Source of the DNA: Bradyrhizobium ottawaense | GTDB lineage: Bacteria; Pseudomonadota; Alphaproteobacteria; Rhizobiales; Xanthobacteraceae | Length of the DNA stretch: 64,000 bases | Direction of reading: 5' to 3' | Assembly: GCF_002278135.3 (NCBI RefSeq) | Contig: NZ_CP029425.2 | Location: 930,001 to 994,000 of the forward strand | Part shown: positions 35,426 to 45,598 of the stretch, piece after piece | Position numbering within the stretch: the stretch's first letter is position 1 | Layout: each line of letters starts with the position of its first letter | Translations under genes and position numbers: made by a program | The notes under the pieces: model-generated | Told to the model about the DNA's origin: nothing | Seen by the model: only the letters and a program-made list of their open reading frames with translations | Databases searched by the model: none

Positions 35426-37430
35426 CCTTGGAGTTGAGTTTCTTTTTGACCCGGATCGCCAGACGATGGCCGCCGGAACCGCCGCGCCCTTGACTTGGGG
35501 ATGTTCCAGATCAACCGCTTTGACCATCCACGGTGCGCCTTTGCACAGCTGCTGCGCAGGCAAGCTCTGTTCTTCGATCAGACGGCGAGCCGTCGAAGGA
35601 CTGACTTTCAACGCAGCTGGGCGCGCTCGTCCTCTCGGTAGGCCGCGATGGCGTGTTGGTTGCGCAGACTGCGAACGCGGACGCGGACGCGGGCCCAACT
35701 GTTGCCACGCCCTGTCGACCTACTGGCGCGGTTGAGAACCGCGGCGATGATGCTGTCGGGCATCTGACGCGCGAGGACACGAACGAGATCGACCACATCC
35801 GCCGCGGTGCTCGCCGGTGCGGTTCCTCCTCACCTGCAATGCCGTGTGATCGCCGCCATGCCAGTGGACAATCAAGTCCAGCACCTCGTCGCGCATGCGC
35901 ACAACGATCTCATTGATGAAGCTTCGGATGATCCTGTTGCGCGTCGCAGCTGTTGCACCCGGACTTTCCCAAGCTCTCTTGAGTTCGGAATCAAGCGCAA
36001 GTAACCGATCGCGATCGATGTCGCTCAACGTCATCTCCGGCGTAGCCAACAACGTGTCGCGCTTGCCCTCAAGCTCGCGGACAGCGACCAGGCGTTCGTT
36101 CCAGCGCCGCTCCAGCTCGCCGGCAACAAGGCGATTGTCCGAATCGACAGCCTCGTATCGCCGAGGAGCGCGAGTTGCCTCGTAGCGTGCCTGCTCCAGA
36201 GTCAACTCGAGCTGACGCAGCTTGTCGGCGTGTTCACAGCCGCGCGCTTCCATGGCCGCCAGCGCTGCCTGTATACCCAGCGGCTGCAGCCGCGCGATGA
36301 CCTCCGCGCTGATCGCGCGATCCGCGCGCAGACCGCCTAATGAGATGCACGGGTCTCCACCATGGTTGATCTGGCTACCGCGGCAATGATACCGCCCGAC
36401 AGTACTGTGCGTACCGCTGTAGGTAACGTGAAGTTTGCGGCCGCAGTGGCCGCAACGAAGAACCCGCGAGCCGGCCTTCGCCGCTGCGAACCGAGCCTCG
36501 ACTCATGAAGCGTTTTCCGTTGGCGTTGTCGGTGATCAGGCCCTGATTCTTCTCGAACTCCGCCCACGTAATGTAGCCCTCATGGTGGTCCTTGATCAAA
36601 ACCTCCCAGTCGTTGCGCTCGCGCCGGAAGCCCCGCACGATCCTCTTGCGGCCGGCCTCGATCGTCACCCGACTGCCCGAGCGCCCGAAGACATAGGCGC
36701 CAGCATAGGCGGGATTGGTCAGGATGTGGTAGATCGTATTGTACACTGGTAACTTCCATTCGACGTGGCGGCCCTCGGGGCCATGGCCGCCCCCCGGGCA
36801 AAGTGATTCGCTCCTGCCGTAAGCAGAGGTGGACCTGGCGCGGTGTCTGCATCTCGGCAAACTTGGTGAACACGAGTGCGAGCGCCTCCTGAATGCGCCG
36901 ATCAGGGTCCTTGTCGATCCGATCGTTGGAGACCTTGAGATAGCCGATGGCGACGTTGAGGAAGAGCTCACCCCTGCGTGCCTTCTGCTCCAAGGCTTCA
37001 AGCGAGCGTTGCCGAACGATAGACAGCTCCATCTCGCTCATCGTGCCTTTCATGCCAGCAGAAGGCGATCGTTGGGATGGCGAGGATCGTCGACGCCATC
37101 CTCATCGACGATCAGTGTTCCAACGAGCCCGTAGAACTCCAGGAGCGTATGCCAATCCTGCCGTTGCGCGCCAGCCGAGAGGCCTCACTCGAGACCACAG
37201 CGCCAACTTGCCCTTCGCAAATGGCGGCGAGCAGCTTCTCGAAACCGGGACGCGCGGTGCCGCCACCAGAGCGACCGAGTTCGTCGTCGATTGCGGCCAC
37301 CTCGCTCCAGCCCAGCTGCCGGGCAAGGTCGGCCAAGCCGTACTAGCGGCGCTCGCTCTCGCGGTTGTTGATGACCTGGTCTGCCGTCGACTGGCGAACG
37401 TAGACGACGGCCTCAAAGCAGATCCGCCGC
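35425..37430 (-). pseudogene. Serine recombinase, full length but broken
   Basis: From about 37430 leftward the minus strand reads RQSTADQVINNRESERR, a TAG, YGLADLARQLGWSEVAAIDD, GRSGGGTARPGFEKLLAAIC, then MKGTMSEMELSIVRQRSLEAL, ALALVFTKFAEMQTPRQVHL, YNTIYHILTNPAYAGAYVFG, a coiled-coil part (DKLRQLELTLEQARYEATRA) and a C-terminal HTH (VSPSTARRLIEEQSLPAQQL). Together a protein of about 690 residues with at least five frame breaks and one stop. Confidence 0.85.
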
Positions 37431-37439
37431 TTCCGGTGG

Positions 37440-37612
37440 ATCGTCTACTGGAGGCGCGTCTTCTTGCCGCGATCCTCGACCGGCTCCTGCACCACCGCCA
37501 CGTGCTGACGATCCGCGGCGACAGCTACCGACTCCGCGCCAAGAGTGGCTTCATCAAACCGCCGACCGCCGGTGACGGCCGTCCGGTCGGCTCCGCCTCC
37601 CTCCGTCCCGTC
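37440..37612 (+). pseudogene. istB: IS21 istB, 3' part
   Basis: Reads LLEARLLAAILDRLLHHRHV then LTIRGDSYRLRAKSGFIKPP, the C-terminal AAA lid of IstB (normally AILDRLLHHSHVxxIRGDSYRL). It resumes right after the recombinase pseudogene, showing that istB was split by it. Confidence 0.8.
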
Positions 37613-37682
37613 ACCGGCGGAAGCGACCATCAAACGTCCGATGGTGGGGGCAGTTCTTCATGACGAAAAGGGGGCAGTTCCG

Positions 37683-38931
37683 GATGGCGTTCGACAGACT
37701 ATGCTCAAGGTTGAACCCGGGCCAACTCAGCATCAAGGGCGGATAGATCCCTACCTATTCTGGGGAGGTCTTCGCTACATTGCCTTCTGATATGCTGCCC
37801 CGACGACTACAGTTTTCCAAGACAGAACGAAACAACATGACTCACCACGTGGATCTCGGACCTGGTGTGGCAAGCATACCAGCGCCAAGAAATCTTCCAA
37901 ACCGTTCCGATCAGGGAGTGAGTTGGAACAAGTCCTACGAAGCCATCAACGCTTGTGGCCAAAAACCTCTTTTACGAGAGTTACTCACGCAACTACGTCA
38001 GCCTGCTGTCTTTCCCACTATGGCAAGGATCGCGGCGGATACAACTGACCTGGGCGTCAAGTACGACGAGGGCACGACAGCAACGTTTTCGCTCGATAGA
38101 GCTAACGCCGTTGTGCGAGCGATCGACACGCCTGACGATCAATCAATGCACGAAAGCTCTCGCGCGATCCCAAGTTGCGTTGTTCAGTAGGTCGACGGCG
38201 GCAGCGTCGTGGTATCCAGTCCCGTTGCCTTGATCCGACAATCGCGAATCGCGGCGATGATGCGCCGAGACAAGAACATCAAGGAGCGCGGACAACATGC
38301 GATAATTGGAAAGCCGCTGTACTACGCATATGAGTCTCGCAGACGAAAGCTCTCTCTGCCGGTGACCGCGGACACGACGTTGGCAATGGAGGTTTCGCAC
38401 TTAGCATGTGTTTTGACCAAGAAACTTACGAGAACCGCTCAATACGAGACGAGGTGATGATTCCTTGCCTAGTCTGGACCTCGACGCGCGACACTTGGCT
38501 GGCTGTTTGCTCGTGCCGGAGCCCGGTTCAGGCAGCCATCGCCCGATGTTCGCCATGCCCTGACTTCTTCGCACTTGCAATATCAAAGGCGTCCTCATGT
38601 CATTCCCTTCGCGGACGGTTGCAGGCTGCCGAACCGTGTCGACCTTGAGAACGTCGGAGCTTCCTTGGGAAGGGCGGGGCGGGTTCCAGATAGGGCGTGG
38701 AAGCGCAGAAGCCCGCCAGGAATATGTAGATCCAAGCATTGCCTACCAAGGAGCCTTCGTCCGAAGTGGCCGTCAAAGTCAGCCGTCTGAGACAGGCGGA
38801 GATCTCGGAAGGGAAACCAAATGCACCCGGCGAGTCCCCGTCGGTGCATCCATTCCGCTCACCGTCAGATGTGTCGATGCCATGCTCCTCCTTGGAAGGC
38901 CAATGCCAAAACAGAGCCCCGAAACGACTTC
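37683..38931. other. Gene-free stretch
   Basis: Frames at 37780-38190 and 38209-38457 (plus) are open but have no family pattern; the second has a weak start. I see no supported gene. Confidence 0.45.
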
Positions 38932-39573
38932 ATGACAGAAGAATCAGATATCAGATCTGCGAACGCAAACATTCGTGCAAGCACTGTCTGGACAATTGTG
39001 CTCGGCTTTGCCGCGGATCCGTTGATGCGTTGGAGCTGGCCTGACCCAAGGCAATACCTTAGAAGCATGCCTCAGTTCATTGACGCCTGTGGGGGCCGAG
39101 CATTTGCACATGGCACAGCCTACGTCGCGGGAGAGATTCGTGGCGCGGCCCTGTGGCTGCCTCCCAACGTGCAGCAAGATGAGGAGGCATTGGATGCAAT
39201 CATGGCGCTATCCCTGCGCCCGGAGATTACCGAGGATATGGCACACTTGCGGCGGAGAATGGCCGAACATCGTCCCCACGAGCCACATTGGTATCTGCCA
39301 CTCATTGCCGTCGATCCGAACTGGGTCGGAAAAGGGCTTGGCACGTTGCTGATGAACTACGCCCTTCAACGATGCGATGAGGACGGCATTGTTGCCTACC
39401 TCGAAAGTTCGAACCCTGAAAACATTCCCTTTTACCAACGTCACGGCTTCAAGGTCGTTGGTGAGATACAACACGGTTCTTCGCCGCCGCTCACGCCAAT
39501 GTTGCGAACGGCTTCATTCCGACCCAGCAAGGCCGCGCCGCCGGATCGGCTCGTCACCCAGACTCAAGCATAG
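38932..39573 (+). CDS. GNAT-family N-acetyltransferase
   Basis: A 213-residue acetyltransferase. Motif A is WYLPLIAVDPNWVGKGLGTLLMNYAL (the acetyl-CoA pyrophosphate loop, here GKGLGT) and motif B is AYLESSNPENIPFYQRHGF, both well formed. ATG 38932 (MTEESDIRSANANIR) is picked because the upstream extension is rich in cysteine and proline and unlike the family. Substrate unknown. It stands alone. Confidence 0.9.
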   Translation: MTEESDIRSANANIRASTVWTIVLGFAADPLMRWSWPDPRQYLRSMPQFIDACGGRAFAHGTAYVAGEIRGAALWLPPNVQQDEEALDAIMALSLRPEITEDMAHLRRRMAEHRPHEPHWYLPLIAVDPNWVGKGLGTLLMNYALQRCDEDGIVAYLESSNPENIPFYQRHGFKVVGEIQHGSSPPLTPMLRTASFRPSKAAPPDRLVTQTQA

Positions 39574-39924
39574 CTCCGCCTCATCCCGTTAGGATTGATT
39601 GCCAATAACCTGACATGACCGCGTTCGGTCAGGACGGCTTATGTTCGCGGCCAGACAACTGAGCACGTGAGGCGGCTCGCCGGGCCTGCGAAAAGCATAC
39701 CAATCGTCTCTTCGGCAAAGTTGGCACGTCTGATGTGAGAGCTGGCGGGGTCAAATCCACTAAGCTGGGATATTGCCACGGGCGGCTGCATCGATTTGCG
39801 GTCGGGCTCCAGACAATTTTTGATCTAAGGCCACAGAAAGCGATGAATGGCGAGACGCGTATGGCTACCGAAACCCGATCCGGCCCAACTCAATTCGCGG
39901 ACCGCGAACCGATCGATGCCAACA
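39574..39924. other. Degenerate stretch leading into an IS5 fragment
   Basis: No gene recognised; probably worn IS sequence, as the following fragment suggests. Confidence 0.45.
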
Positions 39925-40155
39925 TTCAGGATGTCCAGGGTTGCTGTTCCCCTGTTGGAGAATTTGCGACGCCACTTCCAAAGGTTTGAGCACATCTTGG
40001 CCGATCGCAGGCGCTGGGTCGTCGAGCGCACCTTTGCGTGGCTCGGCAGATGTGGGCATCTCTGCAAAGACTTCGAAGGTTCCGCCGCTACCGAGCTCGC
40101 CTGGCCGCTCGTCGCCCATCTGAGGCTCCTAACTCGCCGATTGGCCAGGCCTTGA
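39925..40155 (+). pseudogene. IS5-family transposase, C-terminal fragment
   Basis: Reads VAVPLLENLRRHFQRFEHIL, ADRRRWVVERTFAWLGRCG and HLRLLTRRLARP-stop: the glutamate end (WVVERTFAWL) of the IS427 group of IS5 transposases. The first two-thirds are absent. Confidence 0.85.
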
Positions 40156-40280
40156 GACATCTATGTTTTTTGAGTGAGGCTCTCAGGACAGGCGCTCGGC
40201 GAATTTCGAACCTCGACCTCGGGGCTGCTCCAACTGGTTAACTTGACTGTGCCGTCTTGACGAGTCTGGGCAAAGGCTTC

Positions 40281-40320
40281 TATATGTGGTGTCGTAGTGG
40301 TTTTAAATTCGCATATATGG
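40281..40320 (+). promoter_or_regulatory. Candidate NrdR box pair
   Basis: TATATGTGGTGT (40281) and CATATATGGTGG (40312) resemble halves of the NrdR consensus (acaCwATATaTwGTgt), and their TATATG cores are 33 bases apart, about three helix turns as is usual for NrdR sites. The match is incomplete, so this is tentative. Confidence 0.35.
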
Positions 40321-40321
40321 T

Positions 40322-40530
40322 GGCACGGTGTTAGGGGGGAACCCATTGTGTCGGCAGCGGCTATTCCGAGGCATTAGCGCGACAGCGCTGGGAAGGCCGA
40401 CAGCCGCAGCGACCCGCGAGCCAGGAAACCTACCGCGACAGAACCCATGTCCTCGGGCGGGGTGCCCGGTGGGTCGCTTGCAGCCGGGGACATTTGCCCG
40501 GTCCCCTCGCAAGTCGTCCGCACGGTCCCA
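40322..40530 (+). ncRNA. Cobalamin (AdoCbl) riboswitch upstream of nrdA
   Basis: Conserved 3' blocks of the B12 element are present in order: GCTGGGAAGGC (40387-40397), then GACCCGCGAGCCAGGAAACC (40411-40430) and TACCGCGACA (40431-40440). An upstream GGGGGGAACCC (40334-40344) may be the worn counterpart of the GGGAA core. G-rich and C-rich arms at 40484-40507 (CCGGGGAC / CCCGGTCCCC) could be the expression platform just before the start codon. B12 switches before B12-independent ribonucleotide reductases are known in bacteria such as Streptomyces, where they shut off class Ia genes when B12 allows the class II enzyme. The 5' half of the aptamer is poorly matched. Confidence 0.7.
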
Positions 40531-40555
40531 GCCCCCAAATATCACGGGGTTGCCG

Positions 40556-42499
40556 ATGTCGGCGTCTTACGATTTCGATCAGTATGGTCATCTCATTGAG
40601 CTGCCGAGTGTGCGGCAGCCCTCAGCGCAGGCAAAGCCTACCACACCTGAACTGTGTCTTGTGCAGCCCCCAGCATTGCCGGCTCCCCTGCCGAGGCCCC
40701 CCGCGCGATCGCCAACTCCGTCTGACCTTTCGCTCGATCGGTCGCGCGACGACCTGCTGACCTCGTTTGGTAGGCTGACGCTGACCGACCGCTATCTGCT
40801 CGCCGGCGAAGGCCTCCAGGACATGTTCGCCCGAGTGTCTTGCGCCTTCGCGGACAATGTTGCGCATGCCCAACGTCTATATGATGCGATGTCTCGGCTG
40901 TGGTTCATGCCGGCCACACCGGTGCTCTCCAACGGCGGCACGACGCGCGGCCTTCCGATCTCGTGCTTCCTTAACTCAGTGTCGGACTCGCTCGAAGGCA
41001 TCGTCGGCACCTGGAACGAGAACGTCTGGCTTGCTTCCAATGGCGGCGGCATCGGCACCTACTGGGGTAATGTTCGCTCAATCGGCGAGAAGGCGAGGGG
41101 CGGCGTCACCTCGGGCATCATCCCGTTCATCCACGTCACGGACGGCCTCACGCTGGCGATCAGCCAGGGCTCGTTGCGGCGCGGCTCGGCGGCGGTCTAT
41201 CTCGATATCCACCATCCCGAGATCGAGGAGTTCCTCGAGATCCGCAAGGCGTCTGGTGACTTCAACCGCAAGAGCCTCAACCTACATCACGGCATCAACG
41301 TCACCGACGAGTTCATGTGTGCCGTGGGCGCCGGCACCGCATTCGCTCTGCGCAGCCCGAAGACTAACGAGGTCGTCCGCGAGATCGACGCCCGCCAGCT
41401 GTGGCAACGCATCCTTGAGAACCGGCTGCAGACCGGCGAGCCTTATCTCTTGTTCATCGACACCGTGAACCGTGCGCTCCCCAAGCACCAGCGCGAGCTC
41501 GGCCTCGAGGTCTCGACCTCCAACCTGTGCAGCGAGATTACCCTGTCGACCGGCATCGATCATCGCGGCGAGGAGCGCACCGCGGTTTGCTGCCTGTCGT
41601 CGCTCAACCTCGAGACCTGGGACCAGTGGAATGAGGAGCCCGGCTTCATAGAGGACGTCATGCGCTTCCTAGACAACGTGCTCACGCACTTCATCACGGT
41701 GGCGCCGGACGGAATGAAGCGTGCCCGCTACGCCGCCCTGCGCGAGCGCTCCGTTGGCCTCGGCGTCATGGGCTTCCACTCGTTTCTCCAGGCCAAGGGC
41801 ATTCCAATGGAGGGTACCTTGGCCAAGTCATTCAATCTGAACATGTTCCGAAAACTCCGTCGCGAAGCCGACGCCGCATCCGTGGCGCTCGCTCGCGAGC
41901 GTGGCCCGTGCCCGGATGCCCTGGAACGCGGCGTGATGGCGCGCTTCAGCCACAAGATCGCAATCGCGCCGACCGCCTCGATCAGCATCATCTGCGGGGG
42001 CACCAGCGCCTGCACTGAGCCGATCCCGGCCAACATCTACACCCACAAGACGCTATCCGGCGCCATCTCGGTGCGCAATCCGCACCTCGCTAAGGTGCTG
42101 GCCGCGAAAGGCGCCGACACCTCGGCGACCTGGGAGTCGATCATCGCGCACGACGGATCGGTCGCCCATCTCGACGTCCTGTCGGAGCACGAGAAAGCGA
42201 TCTTTCGCACCGCCTTCGAGATCGACCAGCGCTGGATCGTCGAGCTTGCCGCCGACCGCGCCGCGTTGATTTGCCAGAGCCAGTCGATCAACCTCTATCT
42301 GCCGGCCGACGTCGATAAGTGGGACCTCCACATGCTGCACTGGACGGCGTGGAAGCGTGGGGTGAAGAGCCTCTACTACTGTCGATCAAAGTCGATCTCG
42401 CGCGCGGCGTTCGCCGGCAAGATTGCCGGGGATGCAACGCCGACGCAGCAGCCGGCGCGGCAGCGCACCGACTATGAGGAGTGCCTCGCATGTCAGTGA
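40556..42499 (+). CDS. nrdA: Class Ia ribonucleoside-diphosphate reductase, alpha subunit
   Basis: A 647-residue catalytic subunit. TPVLSNGGTTRGLPISCFLN has the first redox cysteine, TSNLCSEITLST the N-x-C-x-E active site (radical cysteine and its partners), AVCCLSSLNLETW the second redox cysteine, and YEECLACQ the C-terminal cysteine pair that passes electrons. It reduces ribonucleotides to deoxyribonucleotides. The first 60 residues are proline-rich and have no ATP-cone, so dATP feedback at the usual site is not expected. The ATG at 40556 is preferred because a longer reading would translate the riboswitch. It overlaps nrdB by ten bases. Confidence 0.95.
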   Translation: MSASYDFDQYGHLIELPSVRQPSAQAKPTTPELCLVQPPALPAPLPRPPARSPTPSDLSLDRSRDDLLTSFGRLTLTDRYLLAGEGLQDMFARVSCAFADNVAHAQRLYDAMSRLWFMPATPVLSNGGTTRGLPISCFLNSVSDSLEGIVGTWNENVWLASNGGGIGTYWGNVRSIGEKARGGVTSGIIPFIHVTDGLTLAISQGSLRRGSAAVYLDIHHPEIEEFLEIRKASGDFNRKSLNLHHGINVTDEFMCAVGAGTAFALRSPKTNEVVREIDARQLWQRILENRLQTGEPYLLFIDTVNRALPKHQRELGLEVSTSNLCSEITLSTGIDHRGEERTAVCCLSSLNLETWDQWNEEPGFIEDVMRFLDNVLTHFITVAPDGMKRARYAALRERSVGLGVMGFHSFLQAKGIPMEGTLAKSFNLNMFRKLRREADAASVALARERGPCPDALERGVMARFSHKIAIAPTASISIICGGTSACTEPIPANIYTHKTLSGAISVRNPHLAKVLAAKGADTSATWESIIAHDGSVAHLDVLSEHEKAIFRTAFEIDQRWIVELAADRAALICQSQSINLYLPADVDKWDLHMLHWTAWKRGVKSLYYCRSKSISRAAFAGKIAGDATPTQQPARQRTDYEECLACQ

Positions 42500-43563
42500 T
42501 CGATCTATCGCGCGCCGATCCGCGCACGTTGATCGGCAAGGGACGCGTCGGCCTCCTTGACTCGACCGGCAGCTACGACGTCGATCGCTATGCCTGGGCT
42601 TACGAGTTCTGGAAGCGCCAGCAGCAGACCCACTGGATGGGCGAGGAGGTGCCGCTCGGCGCCGACCTCAACGACTGGGCTTCGGGCCGCGTCACCGACA
42701 GCGAGCGCGCGCTGCTCACCCAGATCTTCCGTTTCTTCACTCAGTCGGACATCGAGGTCGGCGACAACTATTTCAAGCGGTACATTCCGATCTTCCAGCC
42801 ACTCACCGTCCAGATGATGATGGCCGCTTTCACTAACATGGAGACGGTTCATATCGACGCCTATGCCCTGCTACTCAAGACGCTCGGTATGCCTAAGACC
42901 GAGTTCGAGGCATTCCGCGGCTATGCGCAGATGCGCGCCAAGGCGGACTACATGCACGAGTTCGGCGTCGACAGCGTGGCGGATGTCGCCCGTACCCTGG
43001 CGATGTTCGGCGCCTTCACCGAAGGCATGGCCTTGTTCGCCAGCTTCGCCATGCTGCTCAACTTCCCACGCCACAACAAAATGAACGGCATGGGACAGAT
43101 CGTAAGCTGGTCAGTGCGCGACGAGAGTCTCCACTGCGAGGGCATCATCAAGCTATTTCACGAATGGCACCGCGAAACCGGCGCGGTGACGCGCCCCGTC
43201 CGCGACGACATTGTCGACGTAGCCAAGACCATGGTGAAGCTGGAGGAGAACTTCGTCGAGCTCGCCTTCGGCCTTGGCAAGATCGAGGGGATGCTGCCTG
43301 AGCATATCCACGCCTACGTCCGCTACGTCGCCGACTGGCGACTGGCCCAACTCCGGATTGCCCCGGTCTTCGGCTTCTTCGAGGCGAAGGAGGGCGGGTT
43401 CACCCAGCTCAAGGCGCATCCGCTGCCGTGGCTCGTCGAGATTCTCAATGGCGTCGAGCACGCCAATTTCTTCGAGCAGCGCGCCACGGAGTACTCCAAG
43501 GCGGCGAGCCGCGGCAGCTGGGACGGCGAAGACGGGGTGTGGGCGACTTTCGGCCGTATCTAG
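42490..43563 (+). CDS. nrdB: Class Ia ribonucleoside-diphosphate reductase, beta subunit
   Basis: A 357-residue ferritin-like radical subunit. Iron ligands: D in FTQSDIEVGD, E and H in NMETVHIDAY, E in FTEGMALF, and E/H in RDESLHCEGI. The tyrosine seven residues after the first E (E-T-V-H-I-D-A-Y) is at the radical position, so this is a tyrosyl-radical enzyme. The start overlaps nrdA by ten bases (translational coupling). Intact. It gives the cell a B12-independent, oxygen-requiring reductase. Confidence 0.95.
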   Translation: MSVIDLSRADPRTLIGKGRVGLLDSTGSYDVDRYAWAYEFWKRQQQTHWMGEEVPLGADLNDWASGRVTDSERALLTQIFRFFTQSDIEVGDNYFKRYIPIFQPLTVQMMMAAFTNMETVHIDAYALLLKTLGMPKTEFEAFRGYAQMRAKADYMHEFGVDSVADVARTLAMFGAFTEGMALFASFAMLLNFPRHNKMNGMGQIVSWSVRDESLHCEGIIKLFHEWHRETGAVTRPVRDDIVDVAKTMVKLEENFVELAFGLGKIEGMLPEHIHAYVRYVADWRLAQLRIAPVFGFFEAKEGGFTQLKAHPLPWLVEILNGVEHANFFEQRATEYSKAASRGSWDGEDGVWATFGRI

Positions 43564-44852
43564 CCCATTTTATTCATGCTAGCGGCATTGACAGCGGCAG
43601 GCGCCGATAGTCGTCGCCGTCACCCGCCAGCATGACAAAGGCATAGAACCGGACCTCCTCATCGTGGCGTCTTGATTGCAGCGCGACAAAGCCGGACACA
43701 CAGATGGTTTGTTGGGTTAAGCCGGTACATGCGCTCCATTGCTGATGGCGGCTAGGGTTTACAGTATTTCCGCAGGTCGGTGAGGTGGGTCTCGTCAACC
43801 ACCTTCATGAAGTCAATCAGCGCAACACGGCTACGCCCTTGAGCAGACGAATGTTCTCGATGATCGCCACGGCCGCCCCCCTCTTAGGGCTAGAGGGGAT
43901 TACTATCACGCAATCGGAAGTTGTAAAGAGGGGCAACCCTGTCAAAGGGGGTCATCTTCATTGCAGCCCGGTCGGATCAGGCAAACCGATTTGTTCTTCA
44001 TCCCCCTTCGCGTTTGATTTCGTCGCCGACCCACTGGCGGTCTTCCTCGGCCGTGGCTTCGCGGAGGTGATCTACTACGAGCAGACGCTGGCAATGCGGC
44101 TCGGATGACAGCCGCGTTTCTGTCCTAACACAAGAGTTCCGCTTCAGCGCTGCCGATCCACCTCTCGAGATTTTGCATCCGCTCTCCGAGGCGCTCCCAA
44201 TTGATCCGCGCCAGCGGGGGTTCGGCAGGCTGATCGGGCGCAGAGATCGGCAGCGACGATGACGCAAGCCATCACGTCGTCGACGTTATGTCCCACCCTC
44301 GCACGAGCGCCGCTTCGACCGCTCGTCGGCCTTTCGTCCGAGGTGGCCAGTGCGGCCTCGACCTGGTCGACCAAGTCGTAGCACGAAGGTGCGCCCGGCT
44401 CGCACCTCGGCTCGCATTTCAGTGCGCTGCCTGTGCGATGAGCGTGCTGCGGCCGACCGGAACGATTGTAATCGATGACCTGTGTCTCCCTAAGCGAGGG
44501 CCGGGTTAACTACGACGGTCGACAAAACTATTTTTTGCCTCATCATTCTCCGACGGCCGGAAAGCCGACGGTGATGCAGGTGGAGGCACGGGGCCGGGAA
44601 ATCGGCGCAGCCAGCCACTAAGCGGCTGGCGTTCGACCACGGCAGCACGCTTGAGTTCGCCGCGATCTCGCCGTGGCGCTGCGTCATAACCAGATCAGCC
44701 AGATTCCTTTGAACCACGCCTAACCAGCTCGAGCCGATGTACCGACAAGAAGCCGATAGCGCTATTGATGCGAGTCCCTGTTGCCAAGGTTTCTATGCCG
44801 CGATGCGGCTCAGGATATTGGTGCGAACCCGCGCCATTTTGGCGAAGATCGA
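43564..44852. other. Gene-free stretch
   Basis: Short frames on both strands without family patterns. The AT-rich tail near 44525-44535 and the inverted CGGCC/GGCCG around 44555 might end a transcript. I see no supported gene in 1.3 kb, which is long for such a genome. Confidence 0.45.
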
Positions 44853-45598
44853 TCAATAGGTCGTGGCGATCACGCCACCCCACCGGTAGTTCACACGGAC
44901 CAAGCCGATATCGACGTCCTGACCGATACGGGCAGTCCCTGCAAAAGTGCCCACCGGAACACCCACGAGTCCGGGTGAAAAAAAGAAATCCACATCCCGA
45001 CGACCCATGAACAGGTGGTCGTATTCAACGCCGATGGACCAGTTCGGAGCAAAGCCAAATTCAAGGCCCGCCCCTACCGTGCCGCCCCAACGAGTTTCGC
45101 TGCCGTTGTCGATAGTGAGCCCGGTCGCAAAATCGGAGACCCGGTATTTGTCACGGACGACTGCAGCCCCACCTCTTACATAGAGCAGCACGTTATTCCA
45201 AGCATAGCCGACTTGGCCCGTGAACAGGCCGAATGCATCAAGCGTGGAGTCATCCCGGACGCCTGCGAAAGCAAGGTTCGCGTTGGAGCCCTTGAAATCG
45301 GCCCAATTGCCCTGCGTCTCCAGACCGAACACCGAGTTCGCTATTTGCCAGCGGTAGCCGATGTGACCGCCCACCGTGCCTCCCGTCGCATGATGGCGCC
45401 CCATGCCAACGGGCGGAGCGACGACCACGCCGCCGGCGTTGACCACGTCCCAGCACTGCCGACGTAGAAGCCGCTCCAATCATAGATCGGAATGACCGCC
45501 GGAGGCGCTTTGAAGTAAGGCCGCGCGGCCGGATCAACGGCAGAGGCAGGAGCAGCCAGCGTGTTGAGGGCTACCGTGCCCGCTAGCAATTTTTTTAT
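44853..45598 (-). pseudogene. Omp25/RopB-like outer membrane beta-barrel protein, frameshifted
   Basis: The N-terminal part reads KKLLAGTVALNTLAAPASA (signal peptide), VDPAARPYFKAPPAVIPIYD, WSGFYVGSAG; the rest lies in another frame: CWDVVNAGGVVVAPP, GGHIGYRWQIANSVFGLETQ, DAFGLFTGQVGYAWNNVLLY, GAGLEFGFAPNWSIGVEYDH and RVNYRWGG with a final aromatic residue. Joined, a full 8-stranded barrel of rhizobial type. The codon at the expected start is ATA (45596-45598), so both start and frame seem lost; a TTG two codons on might serve. Confidence 0.8.

Larger units (their letters stand above)
32447..37682 (+). mobile_element. Dead IS21-family element carrying two inserted elements
   Basis: AACTGCCCCCT...GAATTGCCCCC at 32448-32481 and its inverted partner (GGGGGCAGTT at 37645 and 37669) are the doubled terminal repeats of an IS21. 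Between them lie, in order, an IS3 insertion, istA with several deletions, the first third of istB, a dead serine recombinase, and the tail of istB. Removing the insertions leaves a normal IS21 order. Confidence 0.78.

Noticed and set aside
36900..37100. Region 35.4-37.4 kb as several small genes
   Set aside because: All readable pieces on the minus strand fit, in order, one serine recombinase of about 690 residues, so separate genes are not needed.
40328..40555. Long N-terminal extension of NrdA
   Set aside because: The extra 76 residues are arginine- and proline-rich and coincide with the riboswitch-like leader; NrdA pattern begins after 40556.
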